In this document: positions 1 to 11,544 of the stretch, piece after piece | Layout: each line of letters begins with the position of its first letter | Numbering within the stretch: the stretch's first letter is position 1 | NCBI GenBank assembly: GCA_014529385.2 | Contig: CM043949.1 | Location: 107,146,054-107,210,053 of the forward strand | Direction of reading: 5' to 3' | DNA: 64,000 bases | Source: Adiantum capillus-veneris | Lineage: Eukaryota; Streptophyta; Polypodiopsida; Polypodiales; Pteridaceae | Notes under the pieces: generated by a model | What the model was told of the DNA's origin: nothing | What the model saw: only the letters and a program-made list of their open reading frames with translations | Database searches by the model: none | Translations under genes and position numbers: made by a program

Positions 1-1379
1 TTTCTAAGTGGAGTAATTATCTGGTTACTTACTTATCGAGTCGAACATTTCTTGAGGATATTAGTAAACGCCGTCAAAGAGCAATTGAAACTGAAGCAAG
101 AGACTATGCTCTTATTGGGGACCAATTGTATCGGAGAGGTAAAGATCAACATTTGCGTCTTTGTGCAAATAAAGACGAGTATATTCCTATTATAGAACAA
201 GCACATACTGGATTAGCTCGAGGTCACTTTTCTAGTGAGACCACCGCAAGAGCAATCTTGATGGCAGGCATATGGTGGCCAACACTTTTTGTAGATGCCA
301 AAAAATATGTTCGAAGGTGTGATGCTTGTCAACAAGTAAAAATGCCAACACGAGTAGACAGCATGCCCTTAAGACCAATGATGGGGGCTAGAGCCTTCGC
401 AAAATGGGGTATAGATTTTGTTGGACCGATACAACCACCTACTTATAGAACCGAAGCTCAATATTTCATTGTAGCTACGGACTATTTGATCAAGTGGGCC
501 GAGGCTAAAGCAACTCAAAAGAATGATGCCAGAACCATTGTTGCATTTTTATATGAGTATGTATTCATGAGATATGGACTGCCAATAGATATTGTCATTG
601 ATCGGGGAACTCATTTCCTCAATGAGGTCATAGAGTATTTGCTTAATGAGTTTATGGTCATCCATAACAAATCAGCTCCCTATCAAGCAAACGGACAAGC
701 TAAGCATACGAATAAAATTCTTAGCTCGGTACTGACCAAAGTGGTGAGTTCAGGAAGGACATACTGGAAAATGAATCTCCATGCTGCTCTATGGGCTTAT
801 CAAGTTTCATTCAAAACAGCTCTAAATGCTGCACCCTTTAACCTTGTTTATGGTCTTGATGCCATACTGCCAATAGAATTTCTATTACCGACATTAAGGG
901 TAGCACAAAATCTTGAGTGGACTAGACATGAATTGTCAGAAAGACTTGAAGATTTGGAAAAGCTAGACGAGCAAAGGCTAACTGCTTTAGTTCATATCTA
1001 TGCACAAAAGCGAAAACAAAAACAGTTTTGTGATTCCCACTTAATCACAAAAATCTTCAAAAAAAGGGACTTAGTTCTAGTCTATTCCCTTAAACAACAC
1101 ATTCCCAAGTTTAAGAAAAAGGAAGACGGACCATTTATCATTGAAAATGTATCTCCAAGTGGAGCAATAGAATTTTCCACCCTAGATGGTGAACCAATGG
1201 TTAATTGGATTAGTGGATGTCGTTTATAGAAATACAATTTACCACTAACCAATGATTTGCTAGAGAGAATGCATGCAGCCAAACAAAGGAAGATCACGCG
1301 GGAGCAAGTTATTGATGAAGCCCAAGAGGAAGCTAGACTTTGGGTACTCAAGCGTAAAGCTGCTCTCAAGAATCAATAG
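1..1379 (+). pseudogene. Ty3/gypsy polyprotein, integrase part, 5' end cut by window edge
   Basis: Integrase inserts retrotransposon cDNA into host DNA. The frame is open from base 3. The N-terminal HHCC zinc site is visible: AHTG and GHF histidines, then CDAC. The core follows with D in IDFVGP (codon 414-416) and D in IDRGTHF (600-602). The third catalytic residue, a Glu in GQAE of this family, is Lys here (AAG at 702-704), so the enzyme should be dead. A TAG at 1227-1229 falls inside the usual RLKKY motif after the GPF-type domain. The same frame then continues through NDLLERMHAAK to a TAG at 1377-1379. Reverse transcriptase and RNase H would lie left of the window. The family call is firm; the lineage is not resolved. 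Confidence 0.93.
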
Positions 1380-2541
1380 ATACCAATTCCCATCAACACT
1401 TTGGAACTAGATGATCGACAATGGGAATAACCTAAAGACGCAGTTTCAACAGATGACGACTGGTTAGATGGAATGGATCTGCGCATCAAAGTGCAGCTCA
1501 ACAATCATAGCACCAATGCTTTGGTAGACACAGGAGCTAGAGTGAATGCAGCCAGTTATTCCACATACAAGAAGGCAATAAATCAAGCATTGACAGCAAG
1601 AATAGCAACAATCAAAGGATGCAACAAGAATCCTACTCCAACATTGGGAGTAGTCAACTTGAACGTGGTAGTACATGGATGTTCATGTCCTCATCAGTTT
1701 GTATGCTTGCCAGATGAACACATGAATGAAACGATGATTCTTGGAATTCCATGGATGCGTACATATAAGGCAACACCAGATTGGGAGTAGTCAACTTGAA
1801 CGTGGTAGTACTGGATGTTTATGTCCTCATCAGTTTGTATGCTTGCCAGATGAACACATGAATGAAACGATGATTCTTGTAATTCCATGGATGCGTACAT
1901 ATAAGGCAACACCAAATTGGGATACGAATCAGCTAAAGCTATCACCAAAAGGTGGGCAACTCATTGTTCCAATTGCACCAAGCAAGGAGGAATGGAAAAG
2001 AAGCAATCAACGGACCAATCCACAAAGCCAATCTTCTCCATCCCCTCAACAATCAAATGCTACATGTAGCATGCAAGGAGTCAGGCAGATTTGGGTACCA
2101 AAAGCACAGCTTAAAGATAAACCGATTCAGGTTTGGGTGCCTAAAACTTCACCGAAGAAACAAAAGAAGGTTCCATAGAGTAGAACACAGAATCGAGAAT
2201 CTCCGAGCAAGGAACCTAACATGAAAAGGGTTTGGAAGAAAAAGGAGCACTTATTTTCTCCACAAACCGTGAAACCAATCAAGAAATGGCGAGTTAAGTC
2301 TCAACAGAATCCACCACACCATGTAGCACCAAGCCGATCGAATTACCAATGGAGAGAAAAAGCTCAACAACAGTCAAAAGTGCTACCAACAGCTCAAGCA
2401 ATCAGAGTGCTAAAGCACCCTGATGGTACAATCAAACAAAGAGCACAAAAGCTACAAGATTTTCTCTTTGGAAGACATCAGCAGCAAACCTCGACATCGG
2501 AAACCCTTGAGTTAAATACTCAAGACCCAGCTCTTGCATAG
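1380..2541 (+). pseudogene. Retropepsin-like domain and WVPK-rich tail in frame with the integrase
   Basis: The integrase frame resumes after TAG 1377 and, past one further stop (TAA 1428-1430), encodes an aspartic-protease-like domain: ALVDTGARVN for the catalytic loop (about 1516-1545) and ILGIPWMRTYKA near the end. In Ty3/gypsy elements protease normally precedes reverse transcriptase; here it follows integrase. After a 137-bp duplication the frame continues with KGGQLIVPIAP, then QIWVPK and QVWVPK repeats, a TAG at 2176-2178 and a basic Gln/Ser/Pro-rich tail ending at 2541. Similar WVPK repeats follow the protease of the minus-strand element at 13319-14023. It may be a genuine C-terminal extension or a second element joined by recombination. 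Confidence 0.7.
1644..1916 (+). repeat. 137-bp tandem duplication inside the protease-like region
   Basis: Two nearly identical copies, 1644-1780 and 1781-1916. Both begin with TTGGGA, and a third TTGGGA starts at 1917, so the duplication lies between short microhomologies. The second copy lacks one base (near 1811). Collapsing to one copy restores continuous reading from TYKATP into the downstream KGGQL segment, so this is a late, inactivating event. Confidence 0.9.
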
Positions 2542-3416
2542 TATATTGGTTTGCATTGCATTGATCTTCATATCATGGTAGAGCCAATCACGGCTATGCA
2601 TAGACACAATTGTTCAACCCATGCACGCAGTCGTCCCGGAGTACGCCACCTAGGAGGGGTGGAAGGGCACTAAGTACTAAGTAATTAAGGGCAATGTTTG
2701 AAGAGGGAGGAAAAAGTTCCATGTTAACGTGTGATTTTTTGCAAAATTACCTAATAATGCCCTTATAGTTCATCATCAAGGGAAAATTCACTGATAATAT
2801 CTTTCCGATGAGTGTAAATAGTGTATATACTATCAAAAAATCATAAAAAATAGTTCCTTTTTGGGTATTTTTCATCATTTTTGTTGATAAGGAGGCTTAA
2901 AAATGGAGAAATCCAACAAAAAACAATAAAGCTATGTTTTTCAAGGGATTTTTTTAATTATTGGATTTTTACTTTACTTTTTTAGAGCATTTTTCTATTT
3001 TCTTTGATTTTTTCAAATAAACATGTCAAAATTAATAAGAAATAGCAGAGAAGCTCAGATGGAAAAATGGAAGACACGAGACAAGCACAAAAATTTTCAA
3101 TGAATTCAGAAGACGGAAGCAGGAGACCTAAATTAGGCGGCCAGGCCTACTTTTGCAAAATTCTTGCAGAATGAGCTACAAGAATCCGATCAGAGAAATT
3201 TTTGAGTCTAACATAGATTTCACGGCCTAGTAGGACTAGTGGGGGAATCTGGGGAAATTTGGTTGGGGAAGTCCAGGTATAGATATCTATGGTAGGCTAA
3301 AACCACCTCATTTCCACTTGGCGCCTTTGCAGAGAGAGATTTCGGCCTCTTTCGCACGACATTTCCGGAGCCCACAATTGACCATTTTCAACACCGTCTC
3401 ACACGAGACATGAGGG
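2542..3416 (+). other. Non-coding stretch with candidate polypurine tract, LTR and PBS
   Basis: No coding sequence seen. A purine run at about 2699-2716 is followed by TGTTAACG at 2722. TTTCCA at 3311-3316 is followed, two bases later, by TGGCGCC (3319-3325), which matches the start of the tRNA-Asp PBS found perfectly at 19404-19421; beyond seven bases the match weakens (about 13 of 18). This could make 2722-3316 an LTR, but I found no clear partner LTR. An AGGTATA at about 3275 resembles the AGGTATAAAA at 8653-8662. Confidence 0.3.
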
Positions 3417-4858
3417 GTAAGTTCTTTACTCGATAATGATCCATTTTGTACGGCCGGTAGCTAGTCTAAAGCCTTAGAAAAAACCCTAGAAATCGAGCAG
3501 TGCACGAAGACCTACGACCTAAAATTGACCATAGCGGCGTGCCAACTTGACCAAATCGGATGGATTTGAACCATAGCATGCCCTCACAAAATAGAACCTT
3601 TCTATACCATCAGATGACCATTTGGTTGGGGTCAAGGGGGTCCCCAGTAGAAAAGTTAGGTTTTTGACAAATGCCAGAATTCCAATCTGACTCCACAGAT
3701 GGCTTGCTAATGAGGTCTATATACAATTTATATGATTGGTTTGGTGAAATCCATCAAGCAAAGCCCTTGAAAAGCAGAAAACAGCTCGAAGGTTATAAAG
3801 CATCAAAGTCGACATACGAGGCCAAACTGACTCCAAATGAGCCAGAATTGGACAGGTAGCTTCACGACTATGTTACAGACAAGTCCAAAGTCTCAAAGTT
3901 GACCGACCAACCCAACAGACAAAGTAATCACCAAAAACAGTGATTTCAAAGTCGAGAGAGCACAAAGTGATGTCGGCATGACCAAACTTGACCAAATTCA
4001 ATTTAGGACTTGTATTAGGTGTATGAAACATGTCTAGGTTAAAATTTGTGAGTTTTACAAAGTTTTTGTCACTGAAGTTAATAATCACGATTATTTACTT
4101 TTGCATCAGTTTTGCTTGAAAATTGTCAAATCATCTCACCTATCATGTGTACACACCTATTACATGCCAAAAATCAAGTATGAGCCAAAATGACCACCCA
4201 TTACTTCTAAAATTGCCAAAAAACTCAAAGAAGTCTTTGCAAGCCAAATTTTGGGTTATGGACAACTTTTCTTGATCCAAATCACCTCATATCTCATACC
4301 CAAGGTTTATACCATGCCTAGAACCAATTTGTGCCAAAAAATGTCAATTTTGGAAGAAAAGTTAATAATCGTAATTATTTACTTTTTGGTCAAAATTGGG
4401 GAATTTCGATATTTGGCCATCATACATCCAGAGTACATGTTGTGATAAGCCCACTAGCCAACTTTGAATCAATTTGGAGTTCAAAATCTCAAATTTCCTT
4501 TATATCTACTGCTTCAAAGACCTAAAGCCAAAATTTGGTACCATTTTCAACCTGTGCATCCAAACGAGCCCATATTTCACTTAGAGCATGTATTGGGTAT
4601 ATACTTCAAGCCTATAAAGCCAAGTTTGCAAAAAGTTGAAAATTTCCCTCAGCTATAAATAATCGCAATTATTTACTCTGGTTGCAAATTTTTGTTTTGA
4701 CCACAATGTTTTGTTCCTTGCATGATTTTATGCATCTTTGCTTGTTCAAAAATTGATTTGAAGCAATTTGGACCAGATTATCAGCATTTCAATCTAAAAG
4801 GATATTCCAAAAAAAATTCCAAAAAATCTGCTAACTTTGCACTCTATTCACTGAACAG
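3417..4858 (+). other. Putative leader intron containing ~290-bp tandem repeats
   Basis: The segment begins with GTAAGT (3417-3422) and ends with a pyrimidine-rich stretch and CAG (4856-4858), five bases before the ATG at 4864. Inside, three diverged repeat units each carry a near-palindrome AATAATCRYRATTATT at 4080-4095, 4364-4379 and 4658-4673, with a shared AGG(T/G)TWTA...CCTAG(A) block upstream. The surrounding sequence is AT-rich and has no long reading frame. A homologous start (GGTAAG..CTCTAC..ATG..CCATT..GTAGCT) occurs at 8805-8870, with another near-palindrome at 9009-9022. Splicing is inferred from the sites only. Confidence 0.4.
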
Positions 4859-4863
4859 GAATA

Positions 4864-7800
4864 ATGCAAACAGCGGAGAAGGCCAAGAAGAAGCTAAACC
4901 AAAAAGAGAAACTACAAGAACTGTCTGCGTATCAACTGGACCCCGAGTTAGTCAAAGCGACAAAAGCATCCTATCTTTCTAAAGAACAGCTGGAAGAGCA
5001 CCACACACGGTCTTCACTCGCAGATTCAAGAGTGAAGAAGGGCATCAGGTGGAGTTGCAACTCCTGCCCAAAGAAGTCTATGATGTAGCTGCCAAGCCAG
5101 AAACCAAAGAGGCTAACCGCAGGTTAGGGCTCAGACATTTCTACGAACAAGAGCCTTGCGGTGTGGACTTTCAGAAAGCTTACGAGCTTCTGTCCACAAT
5201 CAAAGAAGATGGAACCGCCCAGATATCAGACACTCAAGGGAACAAGGTCGAGGTAGTAATCACAAAAGAAATAGTGGCAGAGGCACTACTGTCCACTGAA
5301 GGAATGACCATGTGAGCAAGAGACAGGAAAACCACAAGCACATTTACCAAGGAGGCAACCGCGGTCACATTCGTCGATGTTATCCACAAACAGGTGGAAG
5401 AACCAACCCGTTTGTACCATCAACACTTCCATTTTCTGGCAAAAAGGCCACCAAGGTACACGACACCAAATCACGCCGTGGCCACCACCTTCACTCAGGT
5501 TCTTAAGTCAACAACAAGGCAGCCTGTGGACCACGTGCAGTATGTCTTGACAACCTTGAAGGGCACCAAGAAGGAGGGTAAAATCACATACTTGGGCGCG
5601 CCAAAAGTGTTGACAAGAATAGCCTATCATGCCATCGGCATGGCCGACAACCTACCACCTGCCCCTGATCAGAATACATGGATCTTGGCAGCACAACCCT
5701 CTCCAAGAGCTACAAGATCAGGTAAAAGATCTTTTAAATCAGGTGATGAATCAAATGACAGCTCACCGGAGCGGCACAACAGCGAGAGCTCTGGCAACGA
5801 AGAAAAGAGAGCTAGGAGGGAAGAGATGAAGAGGAAAGTTATGGCTGCCTACCAAGAGGAGCCAGCTCAAAAACAAGCACGTTTCAAAAGAGAAACAGGC
5901 TTACTAGCATAGTAGGCAAGCACAAGGAAAGGACCCAGAAAAGTGGGTACACACAGGACTGAAAGGACCTCTAACAAAGCATCATACAAGAAAAGATGCA
6001 GATAATCCAACAGATTACTTAGAAAGAATGTACCAAGAGGCCGAAGCCCTAAAGCTGAAAGAGGCAGAAGAAGCGGCAAAGAAAGTTGAGGAAACAGCCA
6101 CTCAAGAGCAAAGCCAGGAATCTCCCCGACCCACCTCACTGCCTCCGGAACAACAGGACCATCCCATGCCTAGCCCACCACCATCACCACCAAGCATAGG
6201 TACCAATGAAGAAGCAGAGATTGAAAAAGAGAAAGATTGTGAGTCCACCCAAAGAACAGAATCTACACAAAAAGCTGACCACACCAACGGACATGAGGAA
6301 AAAGAAGCCGAGCCAGAACCGGAGCAGGTAGCAGAAGAAACTCAAAAGCCGACGAAAGAAACTGATAAGGAAGTAGATACAGAAAAAGAGCATACCACTA
6401 CACATGAGGCGGAAGCCGAGCCAGAGAAGGCAGAAAGGCCAGCACCTCAAGAGACGATAAGGGTGGAGACCACACCATCTACTTCTACTCAGCCAGAAAC
6501 TGCCCCGAGGCATCAAAGCCTCGGGATGGCCAAGATGAAGAACAACCCGCAATTACGACACAGCAAGAAGCAACACATGAGGCTGCAGGCACATCCCAGC
6601 TGGCAAGACAGGAGGAGTGGCAATCCAATGATGAAGTTATAATACAGGTCAATGAATATGCACACCAGATGCAGGAAATGACCAAGAAACTCCGTTCTGC
6701 AGCTTTGAACCGCAGCACAAAGGCCAAGGAATTAGAAATGGTGATCGACGCTCTTCATGGAGAGCTAGAAGACAGGATGACTGTCATCACTGATCTCCAA
6801 AGGCAGGTGAAAGAGCTAAAGACAGAAGCGGAACAACATCAGATAGCCAGGGACAAACAAAAAAAGGAAATGGAAGAGTTAGGTGACCTCCTTACTAAAT
6901 TATCTGATACCTACATGGTAAAAGAGGAGCAGCTGACAGAAGTCACAAATGAACTTCTTACGACCTCTCTGTTAGCTCAGAAAATTCAAGTGCAGTTAGA
7001 TGTTGCCAATGCTTCCTTGCAATATTCCGAACAGAGAATCAATGATCAGGCCATTTTCTTGCGGCAAATCAGAGAAAATCCAGCCGTGGCCTCGATCAAG
7101 GGAACTGATGAAGTGTACAAGGCACTTGAAAAGAAAAACAAGGATTTAGAACTGGAATTAAAGCTTGAACAGTCACAGCGTAGAGACCTGGCACTGATGC
7201 GGGTTCAAAGAGAGGAGGAGCTCCTAAAGGAGATAACAGAACTCAAGGGCATAAATCAGCTCCTCCAAGATGGAAAGCCAGATACGCAGGAAGAGGTAGG
7301 CACTTTAGAGCCGCCCCAAATAGACATACCCTCGGTCTCGTTTGTTGAGTTTGAGACGCAGTCCACAGCAGAGGCGAGTGGTGATGAAGATTTTCAGGTT
7401 CACATCACAAACGAAGATATAGTGCCAATGGTCCAACTGTCAAAAGCTGAAGAAGACGCATTGAAGGAGAAGATCACCTTAGAGGTGGATGAGCAGTGGA
7501 AGGCCGCTATGGATTGGGAGTTGAGAGTTTTACACTCTGTCAACGTCACTCAACTCACTCCCAATCAAATCAACTCTCAATGGCACCAACTATCCCTGCC
7601 GTACCCTCTCATCAAGGTAGAACTTTTACAGGTAAAAGAATGACTGTACAAAGATATGCAAGAAGATGGCGCAGATAAAGACCACCCAAAGTGGCGGTTA
7701 AGCTGGCTGAACAAGAATCCACGATACCTGATTCTATTCACAAGAGCACATGCAACCTTACAAAAAGATCCAACATTCTGTCATGTACCCATAGTAAGGA

Positions 7801-8396
7801 CATGGCAAGCGCATGAAGCACTGCAGAAGAAGAGGCCAACTTGGCTCATCTTTCCCAGGCTACCAGCTCCAGAGAGAGGCCAAGCGACGGAGGAATACAT
7901 GGTGAAAACCCTAACAGGCACAATGTCATTCTTCAAGAGTCTGCCAGATCTCTCCTGGGCAATGTTATATAAGATCTGTAGGATGCTACTCACATGCATA
8001 CAAGTTTTCAATGAGCCTGAGCAGATAGGAGCCCCATGGGTCTCATTCTTGGAAGGAAACAAAGGCTTATGTTACGATCTGAGTGGGCAACCTTCAGAAG
8101 AAATCCTTTACGGATTCTAGGCCAGATGCATGTTCCTGCCCTTGCATAATATGCTAGCCTTTGAAGAAGCATTCTACACTGGATTCTTCACCTGGAGAAC
8201 GAAGATATTTGCACCGGTGATAAGCAACCTCACATCCAGGTTTGTAGGCTACTCAGCGGTGGATCTGAAAAACCAAGTCACCATGCAATTTTTGCAAGTG
8301 CCTGAAAAAGAACGAAGAATCATATACAAAAAGGCATTGGAAGCACTTAAAGACCACCTCACCCGCCGTCAACCCGAAGACTACTTCAGCCCATAA
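4864..8396 (+). pseudogene. Broken ~1,170-codon coiled-coil protein of an LTR-type element
   Basis: I do not recognise this protein. The pieces read: 4864-~4985 basic helix; ~5010-5912 a globular part (HFYEQEPCGVDF, then KEATAVTFVDVIHK); ~5913-6530 a Glu/Pro/Thr-rich linker; ~6530-7643 a long heptad coiled coil rich in Glu, Lys, Leu; 7644-8396 a second globular part ending PEDYFSP. In-frame stops are TGA 5313-5315, TGA 7641-7643 and TAG 8118-8120; frame changes lie near 4985-5010, 5900 and 6525. It is followed by a polypurine tract and an LTR-like start, so it probably is the internal gene of a retroelement. No zinc knuckle, protease, reverse transcriptase or integrase motif is visible. A Gag-like or plant-transposon-associated role is inference. 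Confidence 0.6.
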
Positions 8397-8422
8397 AGTT
8401 TTGTCAAGGGATGACACAGGCA

Positions 8423-8435
8423 AGGAGGGGGGGAA
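8423..8435 (+). promoter_or_regulatory. Polypurine tract of the coiled-coil element
   Basis: AAGGAGGGGGGAA directly before TGTTAGC at 8436. A purine run abutting TG is the usual plus-strand primer and 3' LTR boundary of LTR retrotransposons. Confidence 0.65.
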
Positions 8436-9110
8436 TGTTAGCAGCAAGCTAACGCGGACACCATTTTTCGGAGTTCTCCTTGTAAAACAATTATTATTTT
8501 GATAAATCGGTAATATTGTAACTCCTATTTTCTCTGATAAACCTTGTAATTAATGAGCCGGGGCTACAAGCTTCTAGATTGTATCAGCCAATCAATTCCC
8601 AGCTTTGGTAGAACTCCAGATTATTAGTTTTGACCACCCAAAACCTTGGCTAAGGTATAAAAGCCAATTTTTGTAAGTTTTTTACAAGTCTTTGGATAAG
8701 AAATACACAACATGAGCTAACGGCGCTAACTTCTCTCCTTTTCGCGCTTCCTACTCCCTCTCCGGTTGTCACATTGCGAATGCGTTTGTTGCATTGCAAC
8801 CGCAGGTAAGAGCTCTACGCATTGATGTAAGCCATTCACAGTATTTCGTAGCTTTTGGCGTCGCCAACCCACGGCCTAATTTCATCATAACTAGGAATTT
8901 ACACTTTTAAATCAAAAACTAAGCATAGGCGGGGTATTGGGGCATCATTGCTAAGCATTTAGATGCATTCTAGGTCGAAAACGATTAGGTCAAAAATACA
9001 ATGCTGTTAATAATCACGATTTTGGAACTTGACCTAAAGTGGGGTTTGAGGCCATAGGCATGTGTGCTTAGGTCTTATAAACTTGTCCTAGAAGTTTTGT
9101 TACGTTTGGA
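8436..9110 (+). repeat. LTR start with TATA box and leader; right end not resolved
   Basis: Starts TGTTAGC with an internal inverted repeat (GTTAGC / GCTAAC, 8437-8453). TATAAAA lies at 8656-8662. A possible splice donor (CAG|GTAAGA) is at 8806, followed by AT-rich sequence with the near-palindrome (9009-9022) and AGGTCTTATAAACTTG block of the 3417-4858 intron. Either the LTR itself includes leader and intron start, or a second diverged copy of the element begins here. No terminal CA could be fixed. Confidence 0.45.
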
Positions 9111-9589
9111 TGTCATTTGATGTTGTAACGGATGTGATTTGCTTGCCGATGAGCGATTGGCTTTTGGTGATTTCAGTCACTTGAGTGTAGCTTGAGTTAG
9201 ATGGGAGTTGTTAGTTGTTTTCCAAGAGATTGACAACCTCTTGTAGCCTCTATGCACTAGTCGAGTTAGCTTCGTCCCATAGTTTGAAAAATTAATGGCG
9301 GTTCTCGCTAATATTGTAATAAGATAGGATGGTGAGGTTAGACATGCGTCCCACAATCGTCTTCTCCAAGCTGTATGCGTTTCCTTGCAACCCTAATTCC
9401 AACAATATTGTAGGTTAGGTTGATAAGGCCTTTCCCTAACTTGACCTCTATTGTAGTAACAGCCCTCAATGGCATGATTAGTCCACTTATGCTTAATAGC
9501 ACACCACTTTTGTTTAGGATATTGTTGTGGCAACCTAAGACAATCCTATGTCATTGGATGGTCACATGTCAAGCAATGGCTTAATGATG
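9111..9589. other. No gene seen
   Basis: Unremarkable non-coding sequence between the LTR start and the minus-strand gag relic. It probably contains the broken remainder of the gag element's internal region or of the LTR; I could not assign it. Confidence 0.3.
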
Positions 9590-10739
9590 GTATTCTCTGA
9601 TTCTGGACTCTCAAGGTCTGATCCATTCTCTTCATAAGTTCATCAACAAGATTATCCATATTCACTTGATGCTGTATTATTGTTGTTCTCATAGTATTTA
9701 CATCACTAGCTATAGCTTATGAGTCATTCAAGGTAGTACTAGTATCATGTGACACCTCTCTATACATTGTGCAGTTGTCTACTAAATAGACAGCTTCTCT
9801 CGTGACCTCATCTAATGTCGCACACTTTTTCAAGTGCAAATCCTTCTTCAAGTTCTTGTTCTTAATCCCCTCAATGAATAATACTACTTGGCGATCCTCC
9901 TGGGGTTTCTCTCATGGTGGACATCTCTCAGTGTATTACTTGAATCGCAATGCAACCTCTCGTACTCTCTCATTGTCTCTCTGCTTGAAAGAATGGATTT
10001 GCGACACTCTATTGTGCTTAATCCCTTGCATAGAAAAATCCCCACGAAGTCTTGCAATAGTGCTTCTATGTTTCCATAGTTTTCCTTTTTCAAAGGTTGT
10101 AACCAAGTAAGGGCAGTGCCCTCCATGGTTAATTCGAAACCTTCAAACTAAATGTGGAAATTTGTGACGGGTCCCAGCTCTCAACACTTGTTTGAATGAT
10201 GAAAAATGTGCATGGGGATGCCCTGATCCATTGTACTTTGCTGCCATGCATTTTGCGACTTGAGATGGACGCATAGGTCTTGGCTCAGTGACATACATCA
10301 TCACTCTTGGAGCTCCTAAAAAATCTTCCTCATAAGGAGGTGCATCCCTTCCTGGTGTAGCTCTCAATACTTATCTCACAATCACATCTGGCACTACTCG
10401 CTCAATATGGTGTGGCATAGATGACCCTATAATGATCATAAAGCAACCTCTATCTGTAATTCTCTCTAAATGAGTATCCTCCACTCTGGTTTTTCTTATG
10501 GTAGAATTTACTCTTCTAATGATCGGTACTTCTCTTAGCTTTGTCAGTATTTCCACAACTCCAACTATGGGTTTTAAGGTTCTTGGCTCTAGGCTTGCAG
10601 TAGGAGCATTGGGCATGGCCAATTGGTCAATCGCTGGAATCCCATGAAAAGTGATCTTTCGAAAATCCTTTCTTGACACTGCTTTGAATTTGTATTCAAA
10701 CTTGTCTAAGATCAAGAAAGTCTCTGTAGTTGTTACCAA
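9590..10739 (-). pseudogene. Ty3/gypsy Gag relic (element Z)
   Basis: Gag forms the particle that packages element RNA. Reading leftwards: an N-terminal segment (about 10739-10374), a stop at 10371-10373, then KYNGSGHPHAHFSSFKQVLR, a frameshift near 10140, FEGFELTMEGTALTWLQPL, a further frameshift near 10000, then FKQRDNERVREVALRFK, a stop, and a helical part with VDELMKRMDQTL near 9610. The YNGSGDPxxH ... ALTWF order is the hallmark of plant Ty3/gypsy Gag. No zinc knuckle or pol follows on the left. The element is old: two frameshifts and at least three stops. Confidence 0.8.
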
Positions 10740-10879
10740 CTACTTTTATGGCGAGAAACACACTAAAACACAAAGACCAAGGATGTCTCGATCTCCACTT
10801 CTACTCTATCCTATCTAGCTAGTCCATCTAAGGTAACTTTGTCGGACTCGACCATGTTCACACTGGTTTAGGTACTCGT

Positions 10880-10897
10880 TCCTCGACAATGGCGTCA
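10880..10897 (-). promoter_or_regulatory. Decayed tRNA-Asp-type primer-binding site of element Z
   Basis: Plus-strand TCCTCGACAATGGCGTCA differs from the perfect site at 19404-19421 at four positions, all transitions (C-to-T or G-to-A). Its place, just upstream (in minus sense) of the Gag relic, fits a PBS. Confidence 0.6.
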
Positions 10898-10898
10898 A

Positions 10899-10951
10899 TG
10901 CCTGGGGGACCACAACGGTCATCAACTATCACATCTCAGAAAGAGACGATC
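10899..10951 (-). repeat. Left stub of element Z 5' LTR, split by a later insertion
   Basis: Begins TGCCTGG right after the PBS and is cut at 10951 by the 9.06 kb element. The remainder should resume at 20013. The flanks CGATC (10947-10951) and CGGTC (20013-20017) are a target duplication with one mismatch. The far end of this LTR was not identified. Confidence 0.45.
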
Positions 10952-11194
10952 TGTGCGCTCCCCGCCGCACTGTCGAAGCAAAGGACTTGCCGATACACCG
11001 TGTGCGAGCCACAAATGGCTCCAAGCACACAACAAGCCTAAACTAGCAAGCTCAAGAGAGCAAAGGGTGTGTCACTCACCGCTCTACGCTCGCCTTCGTG
11101 GTGGATTCCTCGCCGCGATGAAGAAGAAGCTGAAGTCGTGCCGTGCTCAACCGCTTCACCGCCGTCGTGCCTTCGTAATGCTCGATCGCACACA

Positions 11195-11225
<31 letters not shown>

Positions 11226-11544
11226 ACATACACACACACACAAAGAGGTGAAGAAGAAGAAGATGGAGATGGAGATGGAGCAAGAGCACTCTTCTATTGC
11301 ACAAATGAAAGAATGAGTGAATTTTAGGTTTAGTTGGCTTTTATATGAGCTCACCCCATTCACAGTTGGGCGCCCATGCTTAGCCAACTAATCCCTTGAA
11401 TGTCCCAGTTAGAGTGCGCCTCTCATCGGCGATCACTCTTACCCTTTTCCTATTGGTCCGACAAGCCCGGTACCTGACTCTACCAAATACATAATACACG
11501 TCCGTCGTAGGTGATGGGGTGTCCGTGAGCCGTGAGGGTTAACA
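10952..11544 (-). repeat. 3' LTR of the Gag-protease element
   Basis: Plus-strand ends are TGTGCG and TTAACA. It contains a (CT)n(CA)n tract (about 11198-11242) and, on the minus strand, TATAAAA at about 11339-11345. It matches 19426-20012 over its whole length. Confidence 0.93.

Noticed and set aside
6102-6727. Minus-strand frames inside the Glu-rich linker
   Set aside because: Shadows of the biased plus-strand coiled-coil gene.
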